Source of the DNA: Rhizoclosmatium globosum
Lineage: Eukaryota; Chytridiomycota; Chytridiomycetes; Chytridiales; Chytriomycetaceae
Direction of reading: 5' to 3'
Assembly: GCA_002104985.1 (NCBI GenBank)
Contig: MCGO01000014.1
Coordinates: forward strand, 186,001-250,000
DNA: 64,000 bases
Each line of letters opens with the position of its first letter. The stretch's first letter is position 1. Both the position numbers and the translations under genes were made by a program. The notes under the pieces are model-generated. The model made no database searches and was not told where the DNA came from. It was given only the letters and a program-made list of their open reading frames with translations. Below are positions 21,490 through 36,000 of this stretch, one piece after another.

Positions 21490-21773
21490 GGCTAATTGAA
21501 ACGCGAAAGTGGGGACACGATAGGAGATCAGAACCAGTAACTAATTTCCAGATAAATAGCACAGCATTCTCTCTCTTTCCGAACTAGGATATTGAAGAGC
21601 AATCAAGACGCGGTCAAGGACGTTGGAAAATACTTTCCACGATTACTATCGAATGATACAAGGCAACTAGACCAAGACAAGAATGATGATTGGATTGTAT
21701 GTATTGGAGAAATGACTCTTGAGCTCAACGACACGTCTCCAGACGAAGAGTAAATAAACTATACCCTTCTCCA

Positions 21774-22691
21774 TTACAATTGCGTGTACTTTGGCAAGAT
21801 TCTGAACGTTTCCCAAAACTCTCTCGACGAAATACCCTTTCCGAGCTCTTCTGCAGACCGTGGTAACGCTTTTACCCCTTGCTCCTTCATCAACTCCAAC
21901 ACCCACACCCAATGTACCGGTTGATCCTCTCCGACTCCCTCCTTTGCAACCCAACCAGTTGGTACAGCACTCCCCAAAAAATCCCACCAATCGTACACAC
22001 GCATATTCGTAATAATCCACCTGGCCTCTCCACTCCTCCAGTTCCGATGCACTGCAATAACCGCCCTCGCAACATCAACCCCATGAATGTAATGCACGCT
22101 CTTTCGCTCCGCGACCGCCGCTTTCGTACCCGCAATACGTGCGATAAAGTTTCGCGGGTTCCTCGTCTTCTCGTCGTACAACCCTGCAAGATGCAAAACA
22201 GTTGCCGACTGTGGATACAACTCCAGAATCCGTGCTTCGCCCTTGTTCCTGTCCGCAAGGTTCTATCAAACACCAAAGAAGTTATAAAACTACGCTGTCA
22301 ATAGAAACACAGAGCCGCTTACGATGAGAGGTGAATGGCGGTCACACCATGGACCACCACTGGTTCCAATTGGCCCATAGTTTCCTGTACTCCCCAACAA
22401 GATCCACCGCGTCTTCCCCGCCCCACCATGTGTCTCCGCGTAGAAGCGAGTGAGCCTCTCGGCCGCGATTTCACTGAGAAGCGGGAAGGTGATGAGGACA
22501 GTCGTAGCAGGAGGCAAGACTGCGAACGGGGTTGGATCGGTGCTCAGTGGATCGAATGCAAAAGCGATGCTTCCGTTCCGTCCGTCGCGTGTCGTCCCTG
22601 CAAATGATACGTTGTCTTTACGGCATTCGTCGGCGACGTAGGTGCCTGTCCATCCGAGCCCGAGAATGAGGAGTTCCACTTGGGCTCCCAT
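21774..22691 (-). CDS. NAD(P)-binding epimerase-like atypical SDR
   Basis: Exons 22691-22323 and 22262-21774 (60-b intron, phase 0) give 285 aa. The N-terminal LLILGLGWTGTYVADE is a Rossmann start with the GLGWTG loop of YeeZ-like atypical extended SDRs. WILLGSTGNYG contains the S/T and Tyr region, and YIHGVDVARAVIAVHRN is the usual C-terminal HVDDxA-like block. Substrate unknown; related bacterial proteins are annotated as nucleoside-diphosphate-sugar epimerases only by fold. Confidence 0.75.
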
Positions 22692-22803
22692 TCCAAGTTT
22701 TGCAACAAGATTTCGGAAGTGTCAGTCTCCAAAGAACACCAACATCCCAACATTCCCTGCTGAGCGAATACCTATGGCTCCAGTCATCGAAAACTAAAAG
22801 GCA

Positions 22804-22878
22804 TGGCTCCGCCCAGGCTCGAACTGGGGACCACCAGTGTGTTAGACTGGTGTGATAAACCAACTACACCACGGAACC
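22804..22878 (-). tRNA. tRNA-Val(AAC)
   Basis: On the minus strand the acceptor GGTTCCG pairs with CGGAGCC (one G-U), with discriminator A. The D-arm holds GTAGTTGGTTTATCAC, the anticodon stem CCAGT/ACTGG encloses a CTAACAC loop (anticodon AAC), and the T-arm contains GTTCGAGC. No intron. CCA is not encoded, as expected in a eukaryotic nuclear tRNA gene. Confidence 0.95.
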
Positions 22879-23320
22879 ATGCCGACATAGAAGAGCACTT
22901 TATCAGGATCCTAAAGCAAACAAACGTTTATTATGGACGAGACGTTTCGATGTTGGTATGTTGAAAAGATTTCTGTTCCATATTGGATTGGGAGTGAAAG
23001 ATGCTTTGAGTAGAATCTCATTCCATTCGCCACAAACTACAATCGAGCCTAACACCACGTACGTCGATATTCCTTTCAGCTCCTGAAGAATTATCAGCCA
23101 TGTTGATTTTATTGTTTGTTTTCTGTCACCTCTTTTGATACGCTTATCAGTTATTCATAAAGTTAGTGTGTTCCTCATCCGTTACTTCAATATAAATTAC
23201 GAAGTCAGTGAATTCATAACCATACTAACTTGTCAGCTCGAAAATTTGATGTCCGTTTTAGGTAGAAACCACTGATCTGATTTAGTACTTCAACATTCAT
23301 TTATTTAACAAGACAGGCAA
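22879..23320. other. intergenic, nothing recognised
   Basis: A/T-rich gap between tRNA-Val and the coiled-coil gene. No open frame, tRNA or repeat that I can support. Confidence 0.5.
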
Positions 23321-25255
23321 TCAGGGATCAAATTTCGCAGGAAACAGAGAATTGTCTAAATCGAGTCCACTGACTTTGATTGACCACATCTCCTTACCAC
23401 TTTGTCCATACAACCATTCCAAATCGTCACTAAACTTCAAATCCCACTGAATATTTGCAGGATAGTCCTTATGTTTGAATTTTGCGTGAATTGTTTCGGT
23501 TTGTTTCCAGTTGAAGTGATCAAACAAAACCGGCTCAAATGGAACTCTGAGGCTGATGGAAAGTTCGTAGAGCTCTTGGATCTTTCGGATTGCAAGTGTG
23601 ACAGATTCTTTGGCAGTATTGAATATGACTGCGCCGTGGAATAAGTGTCCGCTGAGTCCAAGTCCTTTGTCGCCGGCTCGTAACAGTGCAGTGCGTACAA
23701 CCCCTGCGAGGATTCCGATATCGCGATGAAGAGTATTCAACTTGATGTAGCCCTCACTTCGACCAATCAACAACGCCAAACTATCCTCGATCTGTTTCTT
23801 TTCCGAAAGCAATCCCGACTTGATGACTTCTAGTCGCTTCTTGTCATCATATAGTCTCGACTTATCGTGTTCCAAACTCTCCTTCTCTGCCTCTAACAAA
23901 TTCTTTTCCTTCATCAATCCGTTTCGCTGACTTTCCAAAAGATTTTTTTCTGCAGTGAGTCTTAATTTATCTTCCTCGAGTCGCTCAATTGTCTTGAAAC
24001 CATCGTGTACCGCATCCAATGTCCGCCCACTCACAGTTCCCACATGCAACAGTACTTCGTCACGCACATTGACGCGAATGTCTTGTAAATCTTTCACATA
24101 TCGATCTAATTTCGGAGCACGCCCTCTCAGTTGTCTAAAAAATCGAAGAACAGGTCCAATGTGAATCCAATTCTGCATTTTGACTTCAACTTCGCGCACC
24201 TTGCTTTCATAGGCTTCAATAGAAAGATCCAAAAGCTGTCGCATATCCTCAGTTGCAGCTCCGAACAGCAGTTTGGATGGACTGTGGTACTTGGCTTGTT
24301 GTTGTCGCGCATATTCCTCTGACTCTGTGAGACTCTTGTTGACAGCTATTAAAATCATGAGAAATGAAGCAGACTCGTTGAGGATATCATGGAATGCAGG
24401 AAGGACGGCTTGTTCTTTTGCGTACACGTTTCCGAATGATTGAATCAAAGTTCCGACTCCAGGAGGAACGAATGGAAGCTGAGAAATAAGTGTTCCAATG
24501 ATGGTGAATGCTTGAGTGACAGCCACACCTGTTAACCATTTTTCAAACTTGGCCTTGTCAAATCCAGCCGTTGAAATATCAAACACGAGGCGAATAAGCT
24601 TCCGATATTCTTTGTTGCTTTCAGATTTGTTGATTATTTCTTCGTACTTGTTGAGTTCTGTCTTCTCTTTGTCTGTTAGCCATCGAGGAAGTGGTTGTGA
24701 GCCAAAAAGAGTCAAAGCAGACGATATAGAATCTGGAATAGGTTCCCCAATTATAAGATATCCGAGCCGAGCATTTTCAAGACGAGTAATCTGTTGTTTC
24801 AAAATATCTTCTCTACTGACGACTGGTGGTATGGGTTGTTTCCTTGGAGTATAGACTGTAGATTCTCGAAGAAACTCGTTCAATGATATAGGTGATGTTG
24901 GTGTTTCTGGCAAAACGGGTGTAGGCGTTAAAGGTGACAAAGAAGTCTCCTTTTGCCGACTAAACGTTACAATCCAAGAATCAGTAAGCTCCTTGTGGTC
25001 TGCAATCCATAGTGTGCTCCATTTATTCCACGCATCGTCGATTCTTTTCAGGCGTTTGAACTTTCGCGCAAATAACGTCAAGAGCCTTTGATAATGGAGC
25101 AGTAGTGATATATCCTTGCTATGAGCCTCATAATCAGGAAGGCCATCGAGTTCAGGTTCAGCTATGGCATCAACATCCTTCAAGTTTTCGTCCAGCTCAG
25201 GAATAACTTGGTTCGCGTTGTGCTTTTTCCTCTGAGGCGGGTCCGATAACTTCAT
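23321..25255 (-). CDS. 644-aa coiled-coil protein, unknown
   Basis: A single long exon. Residues ~60-110 and ~290-360 are predicted helical, a proline-rich linker (LSPLTPTPVLPETPTSP) lies near 115-130, and a strong coiled coil spans about 415-490, with Lys/Glu/Leu heptads such as LTAEKNLLESQRNGLMKEK. A hydrophobic Gly/Pro patch (FVPPGVGTLIQSFGNVY) around 262-278 recalls the amphipathic bundle at the N-terminus of some fungal STAND proteins, but no NTPase follows. Function unknown. The absence of introns in nearly 2 kb is unusual for this window. Confidence 0.75.
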   Translation of the reverse strand: MKLSDPPQRKKHNANQVIPELDENLKDVDAIAEPELDGLPDYEAHSKDISLLLHYQRLLTLFARKFKRLKRIDDAWNKWSTLWIADHKELTDSWIVTFSRQKETSLSPLTPTPVLPETPTSPISLNEFLRESTVYTPRKQPIPPVVSREDILKQQITRLENARLGYLIIGEPIPDSISSALTLFGSQPLPRWLTDKEKTELNKYEEIINKSESNKEYRKLIRLVFDISTAGFDKAKFEKWLTGVAVTQAFTIIGTLISQLPFVPPGVGTLIQSFGNVYAKEQAVLPAFHDILNESASFLMILIAVNKSLTESEEYARQQQAKYHSPSKLLFGAATEDMRQLLDLSIEAYESKVREVEVKMQNWIHIGPVLRFFRQLRGRAPKLDRYVKDLQDIRVNVRDEVLLHVGTVSGRTLDAVHDGFKTIERLEEDKLRLTAEKNLLESQRNGLMKEKNLLEAEKESLEHDKSRLYDDKKRLEVIKSGLLSEKKQIEDSLALLIGRSEGYIKLNTLHRDIGILAGVVRTALLRAGDKGLGLSGHLFHGAVIFNTAKESVTLAIRKIQELYELSISLRVPFEPVLFDHFNWKQTETIHAKFKHKDYPANIQWDLKFSDDLEWLYGQSGKEMWSIKVSGLDLDNSLFPAKFDP

Positions 25256-25349
25256 TTCTTCTGGAAGTCGTTTGTGTCGTGTTCAATAGAAAGAAGTAAG
25301 AGAACAATGAAAAAAGCAACAAAGTAAATCCTTCATCAAACCACCACAA

Positions 25350-26142
25350 ATGGCATCAATCGAACCAACACCGAATGCATCTTCAATAACTGTAGCGAAG
25401 CACATGGCGCTCTACATCCTCACAATGTCACCCTCGGCATCAAAACGGCATGCTGACATCATTTCAGCGTACTCACCGAGCCTTCTCTGGGGGACCCGCA
25501 TGTCCGTGTACCTTGGATTTGCCGGTGCGGGAATGGGATCGTACATTGCGGCTCGACAGCGCAGCCACCAGTTTCTTGGTGAGTTGGTTCTTTGCCTTCA
25601 GCGATCTAAAGCTTTCTTCGTTCAGCCGAGAACGCGCACAGACTTCCAAAAACACAGCGAGGTTGGTACGTTTACCATCGGCATAAACAGTTGGAGAGTA
25701 TTAGGGCTGCGCTTTCTTGGAAGGGCGGCCTGGGAAATGGGGCAAAGTTTGCTACTATGGGTGCCATCTTTTGTGGGCTCGAGGCGCTTCTGGAAACACA
25801 CGTAACGCAAGAAAGAGAGTGCTGGGTGAATGCAGTTGGTGCTGGAACAATCTGTGGAGCTCTATTTGCAGCTGGAAGTGAGTTGTGCCCTTCGCTTCCA
25901 ATCAATTTAGTTCTAATCGTGTCGTAGCACGACTATCTTTGCAATCATCAAAATATGCATTGGCGATGGGAGCGGGGACCGGGTTGGCGATTGGGTTGTT
26001 GGAAGACGTTTCTGCGTATGTGTCTGGAGTTTCTCTGAAATATCCGTCAAAACTCCGCTCTGGTTCTCTCGATTTATGGATTCCGGGTTGGGATTGGGAG
26101 AAAGGATTGGCTGGATTTGGTGTGTTTAGGAGGAGTGAATGA
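25350..26142 (+). CDS. Tim17/22/23-family protein, TIMMDC1-like
   Basis: Exons 25350-25578, 25626-25877 and 25928-26142 (introns of 47 and 50 b) give 231 aa. The central fold has four short hydrophobic Gly-rich segments, e.g. ATMGAIFCGLEALLE, NAVGAGTICGALFAAG and ALAMGAGTGLAIGLLED, as in Tim17-family proteins. The preceding PKTQRGWYVYH block is typical of the TIMMDC1-like branch, known in animals as an inner-membrane assembly factor of complex I. Subfamily assignment is moderate; NDUFA11-like or another Tim17 relative is possible. Confidence 0.72.
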
Positions 26143-26332
26143 CTATACTTCACGATGAATTAGGGTATTGGATTAAATTAGATCCAGCGAGGTTCTATAT
26201 TATCCCCGCAATTAAATTGAACCTGTTGAAAGCCCCTTGCCTGCACAATATGTGACGGAGTTTCCAAATTTGTGCGTGTCTTTGACTCCCTTCCAAACAA
26301 TCTTCCAAACACCAAACCACCTGTCACCAAGA

Positions 26333-28403
26333 ATGTCTTGGGAGCAAGGAGGTTAGTTACCCATTATTCCCACTGAAGTAATAGTACTAAATCAATAATT
26401 TCGCAGTTGGAATCGCCCTGGCGCTTCTTTCGGGCACATTCATTGGGGCTTCAGTTGTCTTCACCAAAAAGGCCCTTCTGGATATGAAATCCAAAGGCCA
26501 TGACGTCGCCCAGGGAAGTCATGAGTATGTGAAGAGTCCTGTGTGGTGGGTCGGGATGGTGTTGAGTAAGTCCCTTTGAGTTCCGTTGCAAGGACTAGGG
26601 TTCCGACACTGATTGTTTGCCACTTATAGCTGCTCTTGGTGAAGTCGCCAACTTTGGAGCATATGCTTTTGTGCCTGCCATCCTGGTAACACCGTTAGGA
26701 GCGATATCGGTCGTTATTAGGTGGGGCTGAGTCTCATTAGATTGAAAGCACTCACCTTTTTTTTAGTGCTGTCCTCTCATCCATCTTCCTCAATGAGAAA
26801 CTTAACTTCTCTGGAATGATTGGATGTGCGCAATGCCTCATTGGAGCTGTGATTATCGTGTTACATGCCCCATCGCAAAGTTCAACCAACACTATTCCTG
26901 AGTTTTTCCATTGGGTGCTTCAGCCTGGTATATACGATTTTGAAGTCATTATTCGTTTCTTACGTGCTCTAAACGTAGTGTTTATTGTTTACACGATCGT
27001 TGTTGCCGCTCTTCTCGGATACCTGATAATATACCTTCAACCACGATATGCGCAGACTTCACCTTTAATCTACATAACGATCTCATCTTTGGGCGGATCA
27101 TACCTGGTGCTCGCGACTCAAGGTCACTCAGTTCCGTTTTCACGAGCTACAAACTAACATCTTCAAAACAGGGTTCGGAACTTCGCTTGTGTACTCAATC
27201 CGAAATTGGGAAACAGATAATCAATTCCGTCAATGGCCAATGTACCCCCTTCTTGGATTTGTTGTCTTTTTCATCGTGTTCCAAGTCCACTTTCTCAACA
27301 AAGCCCTTTCCTCATTCAGCGCTGCTATCGTCACACCCATCTACTATGTATTTTTCACAACTGCAACTATGACGAGTACTGCTTTCCTGTTTCAGGGATT
27401 CCCTGTTGGAAGCACTGTGAATGGAGTCAGTATTCTGTTTGGATTCCTCACAATCGTTGGCGGGGTTGCTCTGCTGTTCCAATACAGTTTGAAGTTGCAA
27501 GAAATTGCAAAGCAGGCTGGAAATAGTGTTGCTCGAATCGCGACTGTGAGAGCTGGAAGCAGTCTTCATGGAGCGGATCCAACAGAGCGAGCTCATACAA
27601 CGGACAACAAGACTGAGAGTGAATTTGATGGACTGAGTACTACAGGGCGAGACTTGGATCAAGTTGAGAGGTATGATGGACACCACTCCACAAGTGCTGG
27701 CACACTTGTTGCTCGTCTTGGACCGCTTCCAGAAGATCATATCACAAACGCCGGTGGTGACAATGGGCCTTTGACGATCACAGCGCACACGCAAGAGTCT
27801 AGAGACAAGCGAGTTTCGAGTCGCGAACTTCATCCAACCACTCGAGTTACAATATCAGAAAATGTCATTCGGAAACGGCCATCAGTTATTGATGGTGATG
27901 GTGTGGATGAACGGGATGAAGTTACCTCCATTTCGCATGCCCTTGTTCCTGGATTGAAGATTATTAAGATGATGCCGTCGTTGATGGGAACACATCATGT
28001 CAAAGAACATCGCAGTGTTTCGTTGCCTACTGGAACTGCGGAATCTGACTCAAAGTCTGTCTTGTCATGGATGCGAAAGAATAGTGCTCACAGTCACGAT
28101 TCTGGAAGTGAAGTGGAATTGGAACGACCGCGCAGTGGCGTGCCTCGTCAAGCAAACTACGAATTCCCCGCATCGTCATCAGTTGCTGTGGATTTTGGAG
28201 GCACAACTTCAGATTTGAAATCAAACTCTGCTCAAGTGCAAAAATCTGGGAGTAAACCATTTGAGCCAATCTCTACTGGTTGGTTGTCTCAAAACCATAC
28301 TGGATTCGAAGTTGAAGAGGGGGATCGGCCGCGTCAGTCTCATTCTGTTTCTCAGTCTCCTACTCAAGTCAGTCCCGAAACAGAACCGCATCGGGAAAAT
28401 TGA
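26333..28403 (+). CDS. NIPA-family magnesium transporter with long C-tail
   Basis: Six exons (26333-26351, 26407-26565, 26630-26720, 26767-26927, 26979-27122, 27172-28403) with all phases consistent give 601 aa. The first exon codes only six residues. NIPA/DUF803 hallmarks: FIGASVVFTKKALL, YVKSPVWWVGMVL, GEVANFGAYAFVPAILVTPLGA, LNEKLNFSGMIGC and VHFLNKALSSFSAAIVTPIYYV. About nine membrane spans are expected. The last ~290 residues are a Ser/Thr-rich, disordered cytosolic tail, absent from animal NIPA proteins. Mg2+ transport is known for characterised members and inferred here. Confidence 0.9.
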
Positions 28404-28511
28404 GAGGAAGTGTATGTATGTAGGATTGCTTCTTCATTCATTCTTGGGCATATATAGTTTCATCATAATATATAGTATTTTTCACTTCTCTATGTCTGAA
28501 TTTATTCCTCA

Positions 28512-29884
<1,373 letters not shown>

Positions 29885-29993
29885 TTGGGATGTGGAATCT
29901 GAACAAAGTTGTATCAACCCGATTTAATTGTTTAGAAGTGTTTATTTTATAATGCTATCAAATGTCTAAGTCCGTGAGGCGTTCGGTTGCAAA

Positions 29994-31350
29994 TTAACCT
30001 ACAACACTCTTTGGTGGGTCTGCAGAAGGGAAGCTGCCGCCATTCGCCAAGGACAAGCGACGCATTCGACCAACAAGACGAATCGCGTTTGCGATTTTCT
30101 TGAATCTGGCCTTTCCTCTCAAAATGTTGGGCATCAAGTTTGTGCTACTGGCAGATTGCAACCATTCGTGCTGCAATGCCTCTCCAGCGGTTAATCGGAC
30201 AACGGGGTCCAACTCAAGAAGCTTGGAAATGAAGTCTTTCGCTGTATTGAAACGATTTCAGGGCACTTCAGGTACAGGAAATGTTACTTACCACTGTCTG
30301 AAATATCTCCCCAATATTCAGGATCTACGCAAAAATTAGTTATAAATGATACCATCTTTTGCATACATACCAAAGTCGAAATCACGTTTCAAAATCCGCT
30401 GAAACACCTGTCCATCCGTCTCAGCCCAGAACGGTGGATATCCACTCAACAAAATATAAACGATAACTCCAAGAGACCACATATCAGCTGGGCGACCATA
30501 ATGCGTTCCGTATTTTGCTCTCAAGACTTCTGGAGCAACATAAAACGGAGACCCACAGACGGTTTGGAGGTGGAAATCGTCAAGCGTGAACTTGGAGAGA
30601 CCGAAATCAGTGATACAGATGGGGGATAATTCCGATTTATCCTTCATTCTGACGAAATAGGTTGGGTTCAGACGAGGAATTAAGCAACAGCTATGATATC
30701 AGGCTCCTTACAAGATGTTCTCAGGCTTTAGGTCGCGATGAACAATGTCTTTCATGTGAAGATATTCAATTGCGTTCAAGAGTTGGGTGACGATGATTGT
30801 TGCGTCAGCCTCAGTGAAAGACCCACGTTCCTGAATGTCTTCAAAAAGAGTCCCACCTATTGTACGTTTTTTAAATAAAGAAATGTATATCGTACCAACT
30901 GACCCTCTGCGAGTTCCATGACAAGGTATACATTGCGTTCTGATTCATAGAAATCAACGAGACCAGCCACATTGGGATGATTGACTTCTTGAAGAATCGT
31001 GAGCTCGGACTTCAAATCGCTCATTTTCATCTTGCGCTGTTGGTGGGAGGAGTGATGTTGAGCTGAGCTTTATGAAGTCCGCTTCTGCTGTTGTATTCAC
31101 ACGCACCTTATCCATCACTTTGGTAGCATACTTTACTTGATCGGTGTTTCTTGTCGTGAGGTACACGACCGCTGAGGCATCGAAGATAGTAAGATCGTGG
31201 ACCAGTCAATCAGCACATACCGTATGATCCCTTTCCCAATGAAGAGTGAAGAGTATAAACATCTTCAAACCTATTGGTTCCATTTGTAGCTTGAGTCTCT
31301 GGCCTGAAACTGGCACTGCGTTCAAGGAAGCCCCGGATTCGTCCCAGCAT
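29994..31350 (-). CDS. CAMK-type serine/threonine kinase, tandem copy 2
   Basis: Seven exons (31350-31221, 31171-31107, 31036-30904, 30856-30712, 30648-30371, 30324-30292, 30241-29994) give 343 aa. The kinase motifs are complete: GKGSYA loop, [27 protein letters not shown] and YVAPEVLR. The C-terminal helix is [18 protein letters not shown]. It is closest to copy 1: exon lengths 65, 133, 145 and 33 b are identical. The start at 31350 gives an N-terminus that aligns with copy 1. Confidence 0.9.
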
Positions 31351-31439
31351 CTGATTTCTTGGATCTTTTCCACAACAAATCCACATTTATTGCACAAGAA
31401 CATGATTTGATCTTGAATCTAAACCCCCACGAACGAAAA

Positions 31440-32839
<1,400 letters not shown>

Positions 32840-33090
32840 TCGTTTGGACTTTGTTTCGATTCGTCCTGACTTTTGTGTCTTTCGCACTCGATAAAATCCA
32901 AATAATTAAGTAGAACTCGTTTACTTAATAGAATGCGATGCTTGTAATGCCACGTTGAAAGAACGAGTAATGCGAATCATCGTTTCGAATACTTTCCAAA
33001 ATCTCACCTTCCACCCCACTCCACTTCTCCCCCGTCTTTCATCAACCCTCAATTCAGAATCATTGGGAAAATCCTCTTACGTGAACATCA

Positions 33091-36000
33091 ATGAAGCCAT
33101 CGTCCTCCTCGCCAGTCCCTCCAAATGTCTCACCGTCTCCGAGTCCCCCCAAAACCAGTCGAGCCTTTGTTCCAGCCCTCCGAGTCAATCCAATCCCACT
33201 TCCGTCGCCAGGTTTTCCAAAGAAATCTTCGTTCGAGTCGTTTTCGTTTCCGCCGACCGGAGAAGAACTGCGACAGCGACGGGACCCAGGTGGCTCATCA
33301 AACAACTCCCCAAATCAGAAGCAGCCTTTAAGCTCATCAGCAAAGAATAAAGCTGCACAAGAAAGCAAAACACCTGTCCACCGTGGACCAGAGAAGGCCA
33401 CGAAGGAGGACTTTGTGAAAGATGAATCGTATTTGGAACGCATCAAGAACTCTATTCGCGGTGAAATGCCTGGATACTCAAGTTTGAACGAGTTACTCAA
33501 ATCAGAAAAGATTCTTATTCGTGACGCTGTCATGAAGAACCAAACTCACGAATCAAACATTAATACACAACACCCGGCCGAGACTGACTCTATGGATTCC
33601 GACCAAATAAGCGCTAGTGAATCAGAATCATGCTCAGACTCGTGTTCGGAATCGGAATCCTCAGGCGGATCAGAAACTACCACTTCAACTGTCCCCAGGT
33701 CAAAATGCGTCTCAACAGCAAGATAACAGTGAAACAACAGTCAACAAAACCAAATGGATTGAAATCTGCAGTTACTATGGATGTCGTGAAACACGAAACG
33801 GTTACTCTTTCACCAATCCTGAGACGAGCAACCTCATTGGGAAGTATGCATCAACCAGATGAAGCTGATGCGGACGAATCAGAACACGGACACCATCGTT
33901 TTAGATACCATCACCACCATCACAAACATTTTCACTCCCATCATGGAAGTAAAGGGAGTCTTGCTGTCCGGGAAAGAAAACTCAAACAGGGACGATTACT
34001 CCTCGTCTGTCTTTTGGAAAACTTTTGCATGTTGTATGATCAAAGCCCAGAACGAAACAAGAAACTTTTTTTCACCTTGTGCAAACAGTTGTCGTCGATG
34101 GGTGTATGTTCACAGTCAAGTTCTCCTTTGAGAATCTAACGGAATTATTCAAACTAGATTATCGACTCAGAAGATTTCCTTGATGAAATTTCAAGCGTCC
34201 GTACGTCCTACAAGAGGGCATTCAAAGAACTCGTCCTTCAAGCATTAAACGCCTTCGCGAAGAATCGATACCACGCGCACTCCCCTCAACACTCAGCAAC
34301 GACGAAGAAGAAAACAAATACCTCTCCTACTTGAACCAAGAAAATGGATCCACTTCAGCTCTAGTTCTCAAACGGCCATCTGTTTTCACTGCTGATTTTT
34401 CTCGTTACAATGCTCCGTCATCATCTCTCCATGATTCATCATTTACTCCTACACAGCCTATGCAAGATTTATCAGAGATTCTAGACCTTGATGTGTCTCG
34501 GTATCAAGAAGACTTTGAGGAAATCAGGCCATTGGGGAAAGGAGGGTTTGGACAAGTTTGGTGTGTGAAAAACAAGTTGGATGGAATGGAATATGCGGTG
34601 AAACGAGTCAAGTTGAAGGCGAAGGAAAGTGGTGGTGTTGAAAAGGTTTTGTATCTTTGTTTTTCTTGTGGTTTCGGATGTCAGGGTGTTCTGATTCGTT
34701 GATTTTAGATTCTGCGAGAAGTGAAAGTACAAGCACGTCTGTCTCATCAAAATGTTGTACGATATTTCAGCTGTTGGTTGGAGCACGCGAAGCCTGCAAC
34801 CAAAGTCGCGACAACTGGGGATGAAGACGTGGGAGATACAGTTGAATCCACAGACGACTATTTATCAAATACTGAAGACCTAGAAAGCGATGAATATCAG
34901 TCACGAGCGGGAAACTATTCAGCAACTCAATGGAATACGCGAGTCACTATTACAGAAGTGGATTCAGATATTGCGTCTAAAATGAAAGAATCTCTTAGCG
35001 AAGAAGGTGCTTCCAATAATGGAGCAAACCTGGACGAGAACGAAAATCGTGACGATGATGACGATGAGGATGAAGACTTTGAATGGGATGAAGATATCGA
35101 CATGGAAATTGAGTACAAAACACCAGTCGCAAAGTCAAAACATCTGTCAAAGTCTTTGACCGCTACATCCATTGAAAGTGCGTCTCTACACACTGCGACT
35201 CCGACAAGTTCATACGACAGCAAAGTGTCTCCATTACAAATTAAAGCGAGAGCGAATCATAATGCAAAAATTCTGGAATCCCAGGAAGGGAGTATGAACT
35301 CTAGGGGCCGAAAGGCAACTGCCATTCCTCGGGAACTGACTCTCTTTATTCAAAGTAAGTCCTTACTATTATTGACCTTCCTCGTTAACAATCTATCGTT
35401 GCAGTGGAATTGTGTGGAAACACGTTGCAACAATTCCTTTCATACCGAAACAAAGCAATCTACAACGAAACTTTTCAACCATTTGTGAATCTGATCTGTT
35501 GAACGCGATCGATGCTCCCTTTTGTACCTCTGTCCTGAAAGACATGTGTGAAGGACTCCTCTATATTCACTCACAAGGCTGCATTCATCGAGACATTGCT
35601 CCCAAAAACATTTTCTGGGTCCCACGATCAAACAACGGATCGAATAACACAAAAGCATCCATGGAATCGTTCAAGAGTCAGACGCCGTTGGCAGCAACTC
35701 AGTCACTTTCATCGTCGTTGAAATCAGCTGAATCTCGCCACTCGTTTTTGGATGACTTGAGTGCGCCGTACAAGTGTGGAGGGTATTGGAAGATTGGGGA
35801 TTTCGGGCTCGTGACTATATCTGATTTGATTGACGAACCGAGGGAGAGTCAGGGCTCTGTCTCCAGAGCTTCTACGGTTTCTAGTTCTCCAGAGAAGGTT
35901 CAATCAAGCAAAACTCGTACGACTGGCGTTGGGACTGTGACTTACGCTTCGCCTGAGCAACTTGCTCCATCCGAAGATTTTTCGTATACTTCCAAAAGCG

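Noticed and set aside
33880..33950. His-rich run (HHHHHKHFHSHH) as a metal-binding domain
   Set aside because: Low-complexity segment within the disordered N-terminus of the kinase; no domain context.
34200..34262. A 62-b intron in the HRI-like kinase (GTACGT..AAG)
   Set aside because: It would remove the conserved helix after SSVR; a one-base loss at an AAA run explains the frame change better.
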